DNA from: Candidatus Gastranaerophilales bacterium
Lineage (GTDB): Bacteria > Cyanobacteriota > Vampirovibrionia > Gastranaerophilales > Gastranaerophilaceae
NCBI GenBank assembly: GCA_947626225.1
Contig: CANQRH010000003.1
Location: 161,363 to 225,362, forward strand
Direction of reading: 5' to 3'
Length of the DNA stretch: 64,000 nt
This document shows, one piece after another, positions 24,657-33,692 of this stretch. The notes below the pieces were generated by a model, which worked only from the letters and a program-made list of their open reading frames with translations, ran no database searches and was not told where the DNA came from. The position numbers and the translations under genes were made by a program. Position 1 is the first letter of the stretch. Each line of letters opens with the position of its first letter.

Positions 24657-25400
24657 TTATGAACCACCGGAACCTGAACTTGTAGTTGTACCGTCTGCTC
24701 TTGTTGCGGTGTTGCCGTTGTCGTATAAAACAGCTCTGCCTGCTCCTGAGTTCGGAAGGATTGTCTGGTCATAGAACTGAACCGGGAAAATATCCGTCGG
24801 GATTTTTACCGAACAAGTTTTATCATCACCGGAGTCGCATTTAGTTTCTTTGTTAGGTCCTTTCATACCGTTTACGTCAAACCAGCCTATACATTTGTTG
24901 CTCTTTGTTGTTCCTTCTACAGTTGCAGTTGTATCAGAACATCCTGCAGCACTGGCTACGGTATATATGAACATAGAACCGTCATTGAACATTACTGCAG
25001 TATCGCCCATTCCTGTCGGATTTCCGTCAGTGAGAGTGCCAATTGATTTATTGTCTGTATCTCCCTGTTTTCTGTCAGAATCAAATGTTGGTTTGTAACC
25101 TTCTGTACTTAAATCTGAAGTGCTTGCTACTCTGACAACATTAGCTCTGTTTTGAAGCATGTCAGTTAATTTACCGTTGCCCGTGGTAGTTCCAGTCAAA
25201 TCCGAAAAATCAAAATCTTCCAAAGCAACATTGAGAGTAACTGCCTGTGAAATTACTGACAATTCTTTTTTGAATGCCGCACGATATTGAGCACCGTTTG
25301 TTTGGTTAATCAATGTCGGCATAGTCATTGCGGCAACTACCCCGATAATACCCAAAGTAATCAACACTTCCGCAAGTGTGAATGCACTAAATTTTTTCAT
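24657..25400 (-). CDS. Type IV pilin-like / pseudopilin (prepilin-type N-terminal cleavage signal)
   Basis: 247 residues. The N-terminus MKKFSAFTLAEVLITLG matches the prepilin signal, with the peptidase cut expected before FTLAEV and the Glu at position +5 kept; the residue before the cut is Ala instead of the usual Gly. The hydrophobic helix continues through about residue 30. The exported domain has paired cysteines (AAGCSD, NKCIGWF, TKCDSG, KTCSVK) and a DVNGMKGPN segment, and ends in a Ser/Gly/Thr tail. The ATG at 25400 is chosen over an earlier one (25427) because AGGCGAG precedes it and the signal then starts correctly. It could be a minor pilin or a secretion pseudopilin, used with the PilM-N-O proteins at 8834-11161. 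Confidence 0.85.
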   Translation of the reverse strand: MKKFSAFTLAEVLITLGIIGVVAAMTMPTLINQTNGAQYRAAFKKELSVISQAVTLNVALEDFDFSDLTGTTTGNGKLTDMLQNRANVVRVASTSDLSTEGYKPTFDSDRKQGDTDNKSIGTLTDGNPTGMGDTAVMFNDGSMFIYTVASAAGCSDTTATVEGTTKSNKCIGWFDVNGMKGPNKETKCDSGDDKTCSVKIPTDIFPVQFYDQTILPNSGAGRAVLYDNGNTATRADGTTTSSGSGGS

Positions 25401-25509
25401 AATCTCGCCTTTCTTGATTGATAACACTTTTCCTGCTTTAATGCAGAAACTATAACAAGATTATTTTACACTATTTTTTAAGAGTTGTCAATTGAAATAC
25501 AATATATAT

Positions 25510-26781
25510 CTATAAATTTCTACCGCAGCATTTTTTAAACTTTTTACCGCTTCCGCAAGGACACGGATCATTTCTGCCGATTTTGCTTAAATCTACACCT
25601 TCCAGATTCGGTCGTTCTATTTCTTCTTCGATTATTCCGAGTGTTTTGGAGAAAGCTTTGGATTTATACAATACGGTTGTGGATGAAAATATCTTATTTC
25701 CCAAATATCTGGACTTATATGTTTGTAAAAGTTCATCCAGTGTGTAAGAAGTTCCCATAAGTTTGTTTACATTTTGCATAAAGTTTTCGTTGCGTTCTGC
25801 GGCACGTTTAATAATATTTGCCGAAAATTTATCATTTTTAAGGAAAAATTCAACACATTCTTTAGCATTTTCAACGCTTTCGGGATTTTCCGCCGCCTTG
25901 TTAAATGTTGCAAAGAACGGAACGGCATACAGCCCCAATTCTTTGTCAAAAATTATTGCAACGTCATATTCATTTTTATGCGAAGAAAATCCGCCGAGAG
26001 AATTTTCTATAAAGTTGTCATAAGAGTTGTTAAATTCCGATACGTTAAAATATCTGTATTTTTCGGGAGCTTTGATTTTGTCTTTAAATTCGGTCTTTTC
26101 ACCGCCTTCGGCATAATCGTTAAATGCCCCTATCAAATCATCCGCATATCTGTTTGTAGTGATAATTTCATCGGTTGAAAAGTAATCAATAAATTTTTTA
26201 TAAATATCTTTGATATTTTTTTCAATTTCTTTTTGTTTTTCGGGATTATCAAGATATACAAGTTCCGGATTTTGAATAATTTTTGCAACTGAATATCTGA
26301 GTGCATCATCCCGTTTTGATGAGGGCAGAACTCCTGAAATTTCAAGCAGATAATGTTTTCCTTCAAATTCAAAAATTCTTGCAACAACGTATTGTCCCGT
26401 ACCGATACCGCGAAAAGCGGTCATTTTTACAAGTGATATAACGCTGTAATTCTTCTCATTTATTATGTTATTCAGTTCAAATCCGTTTTGCAGGACTTTT
26501 TTTATTTCATAAATAGATGAAAGAGTTTTTAATAAAGCTTTTACAACCTTTTTTTCTTCCGAAGATATTTTTTTATTTTTCTCAAGATACAAAACCGGTA
26601 TACTTTTTCCGTCCAAATTTCTTTCAAAAATGTATGTAAAATAAGCTGATTGCAAATTTGTGTTACCGATGGATTTTAAATATTCGGAAAAATCGTTTTT
26701 AACCGAGTCATCATTTTGTACAAAATCAGCAAGGTTTTTTATAACATCATTAATAACTTTTAAATCTTCAATAATTAGCAT
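25510..26781 (-). CDS. Protein with C-terminal SEC-C zinc motif
   Basis: 423 residues. The last ~22 carry the SEC-C motif ([17 protein letters not shown]), a small zinc-binding module first described at the end of SecA and often attached to unrelated proteins. The rest is a helical-rich domain that I do not recognise; it has no signal peptide or membrane segment and contains an alpha/beta stretch in the middle ([15 protein letters not shown]). AGGAGAG lies about 6 nt before the ATG at 26781. It is flanked by the pseudopilin (110-base gap) and a membrane TPR gene, none of which explains it. A role at the ribosome or translocon is only suggested by the SEC-C motif. Confidence 0.78.
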   Translation of the reverse strand: MLIIEDLKVINDVIKNLADFVQNDDSVKNDFSEYLKSIGNTNLQSAYFTYIFERNLDGKSIPVLYLEKNKKISSEEKKVVKALLKTLSSIYEIKKVLQNGFELNNIINEKNYSVISLVKMTAFRGIGTGQYVVARIFEFEGKHYLLEISGVLPSSKRDDALRYSVAKIIQNPELVYLDNPEKQKEIEKNIKDIYKKFIDYFSTDEIITTNRYADDLIGAFNDYAEGGEKTEFKDKIKAPEKYRYFNVSEFNNSYDNFIENSLGGFSSHKNEYDVAIIFDKELGLYAVPFFATFNKAAENPESVENAKECVEFFLKNDKFSANIIKRAAERNENFMQNVNKLMGTSYTLDELLQTYKSRYLGNKIFSSTTVLYKSKAFSKTLGIIEEEIERPNLEGVDLSKIGRNDPCPCGSGKKFKKCCGRNL

Positions 26782-26840
26782 AGTTCTCTCCTAATGTAAA
26801 AACAGAATAACCCGAAAAAAACAAAAACTCAATACCCTTC

Positions 26841-27914
26841 TCAGGGCTTGCGGATAAGACGGGTGTTTAATCTGTATTTGCAAGAAGGACACATTTCATG
26901 TGCTTTCCCAAAATCATAATTCCCGTTCTGTCCCAAAGATTTTTTTGCCATTCCTCTTAAAAAATATGCTTTAGCCGGTGAGAAATTCACATCGTCCGGA
27001 GTTTTTTCATAAATCGGAATGAGAACATTATATATATCTAAAGCACCTTTGTAATCTTTAATTTTACTCAGGTACAAAGCCTTTTCGTTCATATAAAACT
27101 GTTTTAATTTCTCATCGGTTTGAGAAGCGATAAGTTTGTCAAAACCGCTGATAACTTCTTCTTTTGGAGCATAATAAGTTTTAAGCCCCAAAATATCTGT
27201 ATTATAGACATCCGAAAGACTGTATTTGTTCGCTTTTTCAAAGTCTTTTACCGCTTCTTTATATTTTTTGCGTTTAAATTTAACATAGGCTCTGCGGGCA
27301 TATACATCAGAAGAAAAAGGCACAAATGCAAGATAAATATTTGACCTGAAAAGAGCTTTATCATATTTGTTCCGCTGAACAAGAGATGCAATATTCAGAG
27401 GAAGCAGTGCATATAAAAGAAAAATTATTGTAACCAAAATGAGTATAAAAACACTTTTTACCGGTGTTTTCAAATATTTTTGATAAGCGTTTTGGTTTAA
27501 GTTTTTTAAATCGGGTTTAAAATTGGTTTTAGTATAAGTTCCGAGTTCTTTTACAAGATATTTTTCAAAGGATGAGTTGACATAAATTAAAGCGAGGAAC
27601 AAACCTGCGGCGGGGAACACAGCCATAGCCATAACAGCCGCTAAGTACGGTAATTTCATAAACGAGGTAAAAAACGGAAAAATTACCAGATATATATATA
27701 ATATTATCCCTATTCCGACAATCCAATTAAGCTTTGTCATGTAATTCCGATAAGCGGTATTAATTTCCTGCAATTTTTCTTCAGCCAATTCTCCTGCGTA
27801 TTTGTAACCTGATTTTCTGAAAATACCGGCAAAAACCGTATCTCCGTTTTCAAAATAGTAATTGCAGTATTGAGAATTTAAAAATAAAACTTTTCTGATT
27901 TTTTCAATATCCAT
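26841..27914 (-). CDS. Membrane protein with C-terminal TPR-like repeats
   Basis: 357 residues. Residues 1-60 are cytoplasmic and polar. Three hydrophobic segments follow at about 63-82, 88-112 and 150-175. The C-terminal half (about 190-350) looks like TPR helices (RRAYVKFKRKKYKEAVKDFEKA and ALYLSKIKDYKGALDIYNVLI-type units). It ends with a CPSCKYR pair. The function is unknown. The ATG at 27914 has no clear Shine-Dalgarno. It lies 59 bases upstream of the SEC-C gene on the same strand; the two may be co-transcribed. Confidence 0.7.
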   Translation of the reverse strand: MDIEKIRKVLFLNSQYCNYYFENGDTVFAGIFRKSGYKYAGELAEEKLQEINTAYRNYMTKLNWIVGIGIILYIYLVIFPFFTSFMKLPYLAAVMAMAVFPAAGLFLALIYVNSSFEKYLVKELGTYTKTNFKPDLKNLNQNAYQKYLKTPVKSVFILILVTIIFLLYALLPLNIASLVQRNKYDKALFRSNIYLAFVPFSSDVYARRAYVKFKRKKYKEAVKDFEKANKYSLSDVYNTDILGLKTYYAPKEEVISGFDKLIASQTDEKLKQFYMNEKALYLSKIKDYKGALDIYNVLIPIYEKTPDDVNFSPAKAYFLRGMAKKSLGQNGNYDFGKAHEMCPSCKYRLNTRLIRKP

Positions 27915-28023
27915 AATGAAATGGTATCATTTTTGAGAAAAAAAATCAATCAGACTTGCAAAAAATTTTTAAGTGCTATAATAAAAATACGGTAAATTGA
28001 AAATTGCATATTAACTGATAAAT

Positions 28024-28097
28024 CGGGACGTGGCGCAGCTTGGTAGCGTGCTACCTTGGGGTGGTAGAGGTCGCAGGTTCAAATCCTGTCGTTCCGA
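28024..28097 (+). tRNA. tRNA-Pro (anticodon GGG)
   Basis: 74-nt cloverleaf. The acceptor CGGGACG pairs with CGTTCCG, the D arm is GCGC/GCGT, and the anticodon stem CTACC/GGTAG encloses the loop TTGGGGT with anticodon GGG. The T loop is TTCAAAT and the discriminator is A. CCA is not encoded. Confidence 0.93.
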
Positions 28098-28140
28098 TTT
28101 TTTAACGCTTTGCTATTTAAATAGCAATAAACAATTAAAT

Positions 28141-28214
28141 CGGGATGTAGCGCAGCCTGGTAGCGCACCGTGTTCGGGTCGCGGGGGTCGCAAGTTCGAA
28201 TCTTGTCATCCCGA
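28141..28214 (+). tRNA. tRNA-Pro (anticodon CGG)
   Basis: 74-nt cloverleaf. The acceptor CGGGATG pairs with CATCCCG, and the anticodon stem CCGTG/CGCGG encloses the loop TTCGGGT with anticodon CGG. The T loop is TTCGAAT and the discriminator is A. It lies 43 bases after the first tRNA-Pro; a T tract follows at 28215. Confidence 0.93.
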
Positions 28215-28234
28215 TTTTTTATGCGGCAATTTTT

Positions 28235-28248
28235 GTAAACAAGTTAAC
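28235..28248 (+). promoter_or_regulatory. Upstream operator-like site for the MarR-family regulator
   Basis: GTAAACAAGTTAAC, an imperfect copy of the palindrome at 28291. The next bases extend the shared half-site GTTAACAATATT (28243-28254). It lies just upstream of the -35 box. Confidence 0.5.
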
Positions 28249-28265
28249 AATATTTTACAATAGTA

Positions 28266-28294
28266 TTGACAAATTCGGCTAAACGGTAAATAAT
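28266..28294 (+). promoter_or_regulatory. Promoter of the marR-hma-P-type ATPase operon
   Basis: TTGACA (28266-28271), 17 nt, AATAAT (28289-28294). The -10 box runs into the palindrome that begins at 28291, so a bound repressor would block polymerase. Confidence 0.6.
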
Positions 28295-28318
28295 ATTGTT
28301 AACAGGTTAACAATATTA
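28291..28318 (+). promoter_or_regulatory. Perfect palindromic operator overlapping -10 and start codon
   Basis: TAATATTGTTAAC-AG-GTTAACAATATTA: 13-base perfect arms around AG. The core TTAACAGGTTAA matches the AdcR/ZitR zinc operator TTAACYRGTTAA at 11 of 12 positions. It overlaps the -10 box and reaches the first base of the start codon at 28318. Confidence 0.75.
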
Positions 28319-28797
28319 TGTCTAATATGCAAGATAATATTCTCAATAAACTATTTATTTTATTTGAAACTTCAAATCAGCTGGATTTGTTGTATAAAGA
28401 TGAATTTGGCGACATATTGAAAAAATATACTTATACTGAAATGCATTGTATAGATTGTATCGGTAAGATTCACAATCCTAACGTAACAAAGATTGCGCAT
28501 CATTTGAATTTAACAAAAGCGGGAGTAAGTAAGATTATTAAAAAGCTTGCGGATAAAAAGGCAGTTGAGGATTACAAAAGTCCGGATAACAGGAAGGAAA
28601 CTTATTATAAGCTCACGGAAATCGGACGGGAAGTTTATGATAAACATCTTAATATGCATAAAAATTGGTACGAAAAAGACAAATCATTTTTTAAACAGTT
28701 TGGCAAAAATGAACTGGAAGTGACTTTTGATGTTCTTGATAAGTATGCCGTGCTGCTTCAAAAAAGATTGGAAGATATAAAGGAGAATTTGAGATGA
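28318..28797 (+). CDS. MarR-family transcriptional regulator, probably metal-sensing
   Basis: 159-residue winged-helix repressor. The recognition region is TKIAHHLNLTKAGVSKIIKKL (about 61-80), followed by the wing (YKSPDNRKETYYKLTEIG). AdcR-type zinc sensors use a Glu/His pair near residue 41 and a later HxxxH. Here YTEMHC (about 41-46) and KHLNMH (about 110-115) offer similar ligands, so a metal-sensing role is likely but inferred. It heads an operon with an HMA protein and a metal P-type ATPase; each next gene overlaps the previous stop by 4 bases. The palindrome at 28291 indicates autoregulation. No Shine-Dalgarno is evident and the leader is very short. Confidence 0.85.
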   Translation: MSNMQDNILNKLFILFETSNQLDLLYKDEFGDILKKYTYTEMHCIDCIGKIHNPNVTKIAHHLNLTKAGVSKIIKKLADKKAVEDYKSPDNRKETYYKLTEIGREVYDKHLNMHKNWYEKDKSFFKQFGKNELEVTFDVLDKYAVLLQKRLEDIKENLR

Positions 28798-29015
28798 AAC
28801 AATCTTATAAAATAGAAGTTGACTGTGCTAATTGCGCAAATTTGATGGAAGAAGCCGCAAAAAATACAATCGGTGTAAAGGATGCCGTTGTAAATTTCAT
28901 GGCTCAAAAAATGGATGTGGAATTTAATGACGGTGTTGATTGCAGAGAAATTATGCGTCAAGTTTTGAAAAACTGCAAAAAAGTTGAAGAAGATTGCGAA
29001 ATATATATTTTATGA
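28794..29015 (+). CDS. Heavy-metal-associated (HMA) domain protein, metallochaperone-like
   Basis: 73 residues with one HMA-type beta-alpha-beta-beta-alpha-beta fold. The metal motif is CANC (DCANCANLMEEAA, residues about 10-22), preceded by YKIEVDC. It is the domain that many metal ATPases carry at their N-terminus, here as a separate protein that could hand the metal to the ATPase or sense it. AAGGAGAA lies about 7 nt before the ATG. It overlaps the marR stop by 4 bases (ATGA), and the ATPase gene overlaps its own stop by 4 bases, so expression is tightly coupled. Confidence 0.88.
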   Translation: MKQSYKIEVDCANCANLMEEAAKNTIGVKDAVVNFMAQKMDVEFNDGVDCREIMRQVLKNCKKVEEDCEIYIL

Positions 29016-30910
29016 ACTTAAAACAAAAGAAAATGTTAATAAGAATTATTATTGCAAGCCTGTTACTGATAGGTTTTCATTTTGTGCCTATGCATGGAGT
29101 TATAAGGTTTAGTGCTTATATGATTCCTTACATTATAATCGGCTATGACATTATAAGAAAGGCTTATAGGGGAATAATAAATTGCAGACCTTTTGATGAA
29201 TCGCTGCTTATGGCAGTTGCGACATTAGGTGCTGTTGCACTTGCTTTATATCAGGAAAGTCACGGGCTTGCGGGTGACTATGTTGAAGCAATTGCCGTTA
29301 TGCTTTTTTATCAGACAGGTGAATTTTTCCAAAATATTGCGGTTGCAAAAAGCCGTAAAAATATTTCCGAGTTGATGGATATAAGACCGGATTGGGCAAA
29401 TATTGAGGTAAACGGTGAAATTAAAAAAGTCAATCCCAATGAAGTTAAGGTTGGGGATATAATTATAGTTTCGGCGGGAGAAAAAGTACCGCTTGACGGA
29501 ATTGTTGTTGAAGGCACTTCTTCGCTGAATACATCCGCACTTACGGGAGAAAGTATTCCGAGAAGTGTCAGTGTTGATGATGAAATTATTTCGGGTTCAA
29601 TAAATTTAAGCGGACTGCTGAAGGTTAAAGTTGTTAAAACTTTTGGAGAATCAACCGTATCAAGGATATTGGAACTTGTTGAAAACGCCGGTTCAAAAAA
29701 ATCAAAATCGGAAAATTTTATTTCAAAATTTGCAAGGGTATACACTCCGTTTGTTGTGTACAGCGCAATGGCACTTGCAATATTACCGCCGTTAGCGGAG
29801 ATTGTGTTTTTAAATATGCCTGCCGAATGGAATGTATGGATTTACAGAGCGTTAACCTTTCTTGTAATCAGCTGTCCGTGTGCCTTGGTGGTAAGTATTC
29901 CGTTATCGTTTTTTGCCGGACTCGGCGGTGCTTCCAAAGCAGGTATTCTCATTAAGGGTTCAAATTACCTTGAAACGCTTTCAAAAGTTAAAACCGTTGT
30001 GTTTGATAAGACGGGTACTCTTACCAAAGGCATATTTGAAGTTAATGCCGTTCATCACAACAGAATAGAAGAAGAAAAATTAATTGAATATACCGCACTG
30101 GCTGAAAGTGCAAGCTCACACCCGATTGCACTCAGCCTCAGAAAAGCTTATGACAAAAAGATTGATATGACACGCGTTAAAGATATTCAGGAGATAAGCG
30201 GAAACGGAATTGTCGCAAAGATAGATGGTATGGAAGTTATAGCAGGCAACGGAAAAATAATGCGGAAATTCGGCATAGAACCTATAGAATGCCATTCAGC
30301 GGGTACTATTATTCATGTCGCGATTGATAAAAACTATATGGGACATATAGTTATATCCGATGTTATAAAACCAGAATCCGAAAGTACAATAAAATCTTTA
30401 AAGAAAATCGGAATAAAAAATATAATTATGCTGACGGGTGATTTGAAAAAATCAGCACAATTTGTTGCCGAAAAACTTAAAATAGATAAGTATTACTGCG
30501 AACTTCTGCCTGATGAAAAGCTTGAAAAGGTTGAAGAACTTATTGACGGGAAAAATATTTTGGCTTTTGTCGGTGACGGAATAAATGATGCACCTGTTTT
30601 AACCAGAGCGGATATAGGAATTGCAATGGGTGCAATGGGTTCTGATGCCGCAATTGAAGCCGCTGATGTTGTATTAATGGATGATAATCCTTTGAAAATT
30701 ACTTCCGCAATAAAAATTTCCCAAAAATGTTTAAGAATAGTAAAACAAAATATTTGGTTTGCTCTCGGGGTAAAATTCATTTGTTTGATTTTAGGTGCGG
30801 TCGGAATTGTAAATATGTGGCTTGCGGTTTTTGCCGATGTGGGAGTAATGATTATATGCATTATGAACGCTTTTAGAGCTTTGTTTGTAAAACAATGTTA
30901 TAAATATTAA
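29012..30910 (+). CDS. Heavy-metal-translocating P1B-type ATPase (Zn/Cd/Pb class)
   Basis: 632-residue metal-export ATPase. The membrane metal site is SCPCALV (about residue 289). The phosphorylated Asp lies in DKTGTLTKG (about 332), the SSHPIALS His-Pro motif in the nucleotide domain, LTGDLKKS and the GDGINDAPVL hinge in the P domain. An actuator domain carries LTGESIP. CPC without an attached HMA domain, a WLAVFADVG end motif and the MarR/HMA context favour a Zn/Cd/Pb exporter of ZntA/CadA type; copper is less likely. The ATG at 29012 overlaps the HMA gene stop (ATGA); a TTG 18 bases earlier is less likely. Confidence 0.92.
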   Translation: MNLKQKKMLIRIIIASLLLIGFHFVPMHGVIRFSAYMIPYIIIGYDIIRKAYRGIINCRPFDESLLMAVATLGAVALALYQESHGLAGDYVEAIAVMLFYQTGEFFQNIAVAKSRKNISELMDIRPDWANIEVNGEIKKVNPNEVKVGDIIIVSAGEKVPLDGIVVEGTSSLNTSALTGESIPRSVSVDDEIISGSINLSGLLKVKVVKTFGESTVSRILELVENAGSKKSKSENFISKFARVYTPFVVYSAMALAILPPLAEIVFLNMPAEWNVWIYRALTFLVISCPCALVVSIPLSFFAGLGGASKAGILIKGSNYLETLSKVKTVVFDKTGTLTKGIFEVNAVHHNRIEEEKLIEYTALAESASSHPIALSLRKAYDKKIDMTRVKDIQEISGNGIVAKIDGMEVIAGNGKIMRKFGIEPIECHSAGTIIHVAIDKNYMGHIVISDVIKPESESTIKSLKKIGIKNIIMLTGDLKKSAQFVAEKLKIDKYYCELLPDEKLEKVEELIDGKNILAFVGDGINDAPVLTRADIGIAMGAMGSDAAIEAADVVLMDDNPLKITSAIKISQKCLRIVKQNIWFALGVKFICLILGAVGIVNMWLAVFADVGVMIICIMNAFRALFVKQCYKY

Positions 30911-31028
30911 ATTTCGGTAAAAATGTATTAAGTCAGCGTAATTATGATATTTATACCCCAAATTTATGATTTTTGTTAAAAATATTTGAAATTTTACAAA
31001 ACAGGTTGTATAATTTTCGGGTAAAGTT

Positions 31029-32372
31029 ATGAAAAAAGAGGTTCAACAAATGAAATTACACATGCAGATTCTAATCGCTCTGGGATTAGGAATTAAACGT
31101 AATTGGCATATTTTTTCGGGAATTATTCTCGGCATATTGGCGGGTTTGTTCCTTCACGGACATCAATATCCCGCACTGCTGGCACTGTTGACATTTATCG
31201 GACAGGTATTTATAAGATTAATTCAAATGGTAGTTATTCCGCTTGTTGTATCGGCAATAATTATCGGTATTACAAGTGTCGGAGATAACCGTCAGCTCGG
31301 CAAATTCGGGACAAAAATGATATTTTACTACGGGATAATAACCGTTGCGGCTGTCACTATCGGTTCAATTCTGGCTCTGGTATTCAAACCGGGACTGGGT
31401 GCGGCAGGTTATATAACGGCTAATTCCGCAAGCGAGGTTCAGGCTTCCGTTGCGTCAGCAATGGCTGAACAGCAGGGAAATATATTAAATATCTTCCTCG
31501 GATTTATTCCGAATAATCCTATGCATTCTTTTGCTATGGGTGATATGGTTCCGATTATTGTATTTGTTCTTATTTTTGCCGTTGCACTTGCAAAAGTCGG
31601 CGATGTAAACCGACCGATTGTTTCATTCTTTGAATCCGTTTTTGCGGCAACGATGAAAATTACCGACTGGATTATGTTCCTTGCGGCTCCCGGTGTATTT
31701 GCATTGACCGCAAGCGCTGTTTCAAGTTTCGGAATTGATATATTTGCAAGTATTTCCAAATATCTTCTTGTACTTTTGATAGGATTTATGCTTCAGTTGT
31801 GTGTTGTTTATCCGCTTTTCCTGAAGTTTTTCTCAAAAGTAAATATAGGCATGCTCTATTCAGCCGTTGCAGAAGCCATGATGGTGGCATTCGGAACAGC
31901 AAGTTCATCGGCAACTCTGCCCTTGACAATTGCTTGTTGTGAAAAACGCGGAATTTCGCATAAGATTTCAAGTTTTGTACTTCCTTTGGGTGCAACTTTG
32001 AATATGGACGGAACGGCACTTTTGCAAACCGTAGCTGTAATATTCTTGGCACAAGCTTACGGTGTGGCGCTCACTCCGTTTCTTGTAATAGAAATTGCAT
32101 TACTTGCTATTGTTGCATCTTCTACTTGTGCCGGTATTCCGGGTGCAGGCTTGATAACTATTGCATTAATACTAAACGGTATGGGATTAAGCCCCGAACA
32201 GCTTATTGCAGGATTTGCGTTCCTGTTTACAATTGAAAGAGTAACGGATATGATGCGTACGCTTGTAAATGTAACATCCGATGCGGTTGTGGTGGCGGCA
32301 ATTGCGGATAACGAAAATGAGATAAACTACGATCTGCTCAATAATCCGCAGGCTTATGAAGAAATTGCTTAA
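31029..32372 (+). CDS. Dicarboxylate/amino acid:cation symporter (DAACS family)
   Basis: 447-residue secondary transporter of the GltP/GltT/DctA family, which moves glutamate, aspartate or C4-dicarboxylates with Na+ or H+. Family landmarks are the serine-rich reentrant loop (GTASSSATLPLTI), LPLGATLNMDGTALLQT (Na+ and substrate site) and GIPGAGLITIALIL. About eight membrane segments are visible from residue 25. The first ATG is given; a second at 31050 has a better-placed AAGAGG and may be the true start (440 residues). The gene stands alone, with a terminator at 32390. Substrate is not decidable here. Confidence 0.9.
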   Translation: MKKEVQQMKLHMQILIALGLGIKRNWHIFSGIILGILAGLFLHGHQYPALLALLTFIGQVFIRLIQMVVIPLVVSAIIIGITSVGDNRQLGKFGTKMIFYYGIITVAAVTIGSILALVFKPGLGAAGYITANSASEVQASVASAMAEQQGNILNIFLGFIPNNPMHSFAMGDMVPIIVFVLIFAVALAKVGDVNRPIVSFFESVFAATMKITDWIMFLAAPGVFALTASAVSSFGIDIFASISKYLLVLLIGFMLQLCVVYPLFLKFFSKVNIGMLYSAVAEAMMVAFGTASSSATLPLTIACCEKRGISHKISSFVLPLGATLNMDGTALLQTVAVIFLAQAYGVALTPFLVIEIALLAIVASSTCAGIPGAGLITIALILNGMGLSPEQLIAGFAFLFTIERVTDMMRTLVNVTSDAVVVAAIADNENEINYDLLNNPQAYEEIA

Positions 32373-32389
32373 TATTAATTTTATATAAT

Positions 32390-32419
32390 AAAAAATGCCC
32401 GCTCAGGCGGGTATTTTTT
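32390..32419 (+). terminator. Terminator of the symporter gene
   Basis: Stem AAAAAATGCCCGC / GCGGGTATTTTTT with a TCAG loop. The queF -10 element begins 2 bases after its T tract. Confidence 0.88.
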
Positions 32420-32420
32420 A

Positions 32421-32429
32421 TGCTAAAAT
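32421..32429 (+). promoter_or_regulatory. Extended -10 element TGCTAAAAT, 7 nt before the queF start
   Basis: TGC then TAAAAT (32424-32429), then 7 nt to the ATG at 32437. No Shine-Dalgarno is present, so transcription would begin at or beside the start codon (leaderless mRNA). Confidence 0.5.
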
Positions 32430-32436
32430 TTCTGCT

Positions 32437-33327
32437 ATGGAAACAGATAAAATCGCATCGACACATTTGGGTAAAAAATCTTCGGGAAGCGAAAGTTACA
32501 ACCCATCGCTTCTTGTTGCCGTTCCCCGCGAGGAAAACAGAAGGCAGTACAAAATTGAAAAAAATAATCTGCCGTTTTGCGGGTGTGATGTCTGGCATGC
32601 TTATGAGTTTTCCGCTCTTACTTTGAACGGTCTGCCCGTTACAAGACTGATTAAAATTAAATACGACTGCAAAAGCGATTTTTTAGTTGAATCAAAATCA
32701 CTGAAACTTTATCTTAACTCTTTTAATATGTCGCGCTTCGGTTCAAATACGAAAGAATGTCTTGATATTTGCAGGAAGCATATTGAATATGATTTGAGCG
32801 AAAAACTTCAAACCGCCGTTACGGCAAGTTTTTTACCGAATGATGCCCAAAGAACGGAAATCTTTGAAGATTATCAAAATATTTCGGATTTTATTGATGA
32901 AAAATCATTGCGTATAGAAAAATTTAAGGAATCACCGGAAGTTTTAGACACCGAAAAATCACACAAAAAGGAATATCGTTTGATGTTTGAATCCCTGCGT
33001 TCAAATTGCCGTGTTACGCATCAGCCCGATTTTGGCGATATTTATATTTATTACCGCTCCGAAAAGCATATAAAAGAGGACGGTTTGGTAAAATATCTCT
33101 GTTCTTTCCGCTCTGAATACCATTTTCATGAAGAATGCTGTGAGATGATTTTTAAACGGATTTATGATTTGTTGGATGCGGATGATGAACTTATGGTTTG
33201 CGCGCTTTACACAAGGAGAGGCGGGATTGATATTTCTCCCGTTCGGTATTCAAAAAACTGTTCGGCAGATGATTTTACAAAACTTTCGGACTTAAATATA
33301 TTTGCAAGAGCGGGAGCAAAACAATGA
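32437..33327 (+). CDS. queF: NADPH-dependent 7-cyano-7-deazaguanine (preQ0) reductase, bimodular form
   Basis: Reduces the nitrile preQ0 to preQ1 for tRNA queuosine. It is the long two-module form (296 residues), as in Escherichia coli. The N-terminal module has YNPSLLVAVPREENRRQY, and DFLVESKSLKLYLNSFNMSRF is the QueF signature. The catalytic Cys is in RSNCRVTHQPDFGDIYIYY (about residue 189). The start is the ATG at 32437; an upstream ATG-like frame start at 32395 lies within the terminator hairpin. A -10 box ends 7 nt before the ATG and there is no Shine-Dalgarno. yraN overlaps its stop by 4 bases. No other queuosine gene is in the window. Confidence 0.93.
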   Translation: METDKIASTHLGKKSSGSESYNPSLLVAVPREENRRQYKIEKNNLPFCGCDVWHAYEFSALTLNGLPVTRLIKIKYDCKSDFLVESKSLKLYLNSFNMSRFGSNTKECLDICRKHIEYDLSEKLQTAVTASFLPNDAQRTEIFEDYQNISDFIDEKSLRIEKFKESPEVLDTEKSHKKEYRLMFESLRSNCRVTHQPDFGDIYIYYRSEKHIKEDGLVKYLCSFRSEYHFHEECCEMIFKRIYDLLDADDELMVCALYTRRGGIDISPVRYSKNCSADDFTKLSDLNIFARAGAKQ

Positions 33328-33665
33328 ATAACAGAAAATTCGGAGAAGCCGGCGAAGATTTGGCATGCCGTTATCTTCAAAAACTCGGGTATGAGATATT
33401 GGAGAGGAACGTCCGTTATTCAAGGTTTTGCGAAATTGATATTATTGCGAAAGACAAAAATACCGTTGTTTTTGTTGAGGTTAAAACAAGAAACACCGAC
33501 GGTTTCGGCACTCCTTTTGAAGCCGTTACAAAAACAAAGTATGCTAATATAAAAAAGGGCGTCTACAAATATCTTTCGGAAAATAAAGTTAAAAAATACC
33601 GAATTGACGTTGTAGGAATTACTTTGAAACCGGAAATTAAAATTGAACATTTAAAAAATATTTGA
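33324..33665 (+). CDS. yraN: UPF0102 / YraN family endonuclease-like protein
   Basis: 113-residue restriction-endonuclease-fold protein of unknown cellular role. The family start RKFGEAGEDLACRYLQKLGYEIL (about 4-26) is followed by the nuclease core EIDIIAKDKNTVVFVEVKTR, where D, E and K match the D-ExK catalytic set. AGAGCGGGAG precedes the ATG, and the gene overlaps the queF stop (ATGA), so translation is coupled. coaD follows 27 bases later. Confidence 0.9.
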   Translation: MNNRKFGEAGEDLACRYLQKLGYEILERNVRYSRFCEIDIIAKDKNTVVFVEVKTRNTDGFGTPFEAVTKTKYANIKKGVYKYLSENKVKKYRIDVVGITLKPEIKIEHLKNI

Positions 33666-33692
33666 TTTATAATCGGATTAAAGGAAAAAATT

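Noticed and set aside
28030-28263. 77-codon open frame spanning the two tRNA-Pro genes
   Set aside because: It is read straight through both tRNA cloverleaves and has no ribosome-binding site; the tRNA structures explain the sequence.
32395-32436. Earlier start for queF
   Set aside because: It lies inside the upstream terminator hairpin, and the added residues are absent from the QueF family; a -10 box sits between it and the chosen start.
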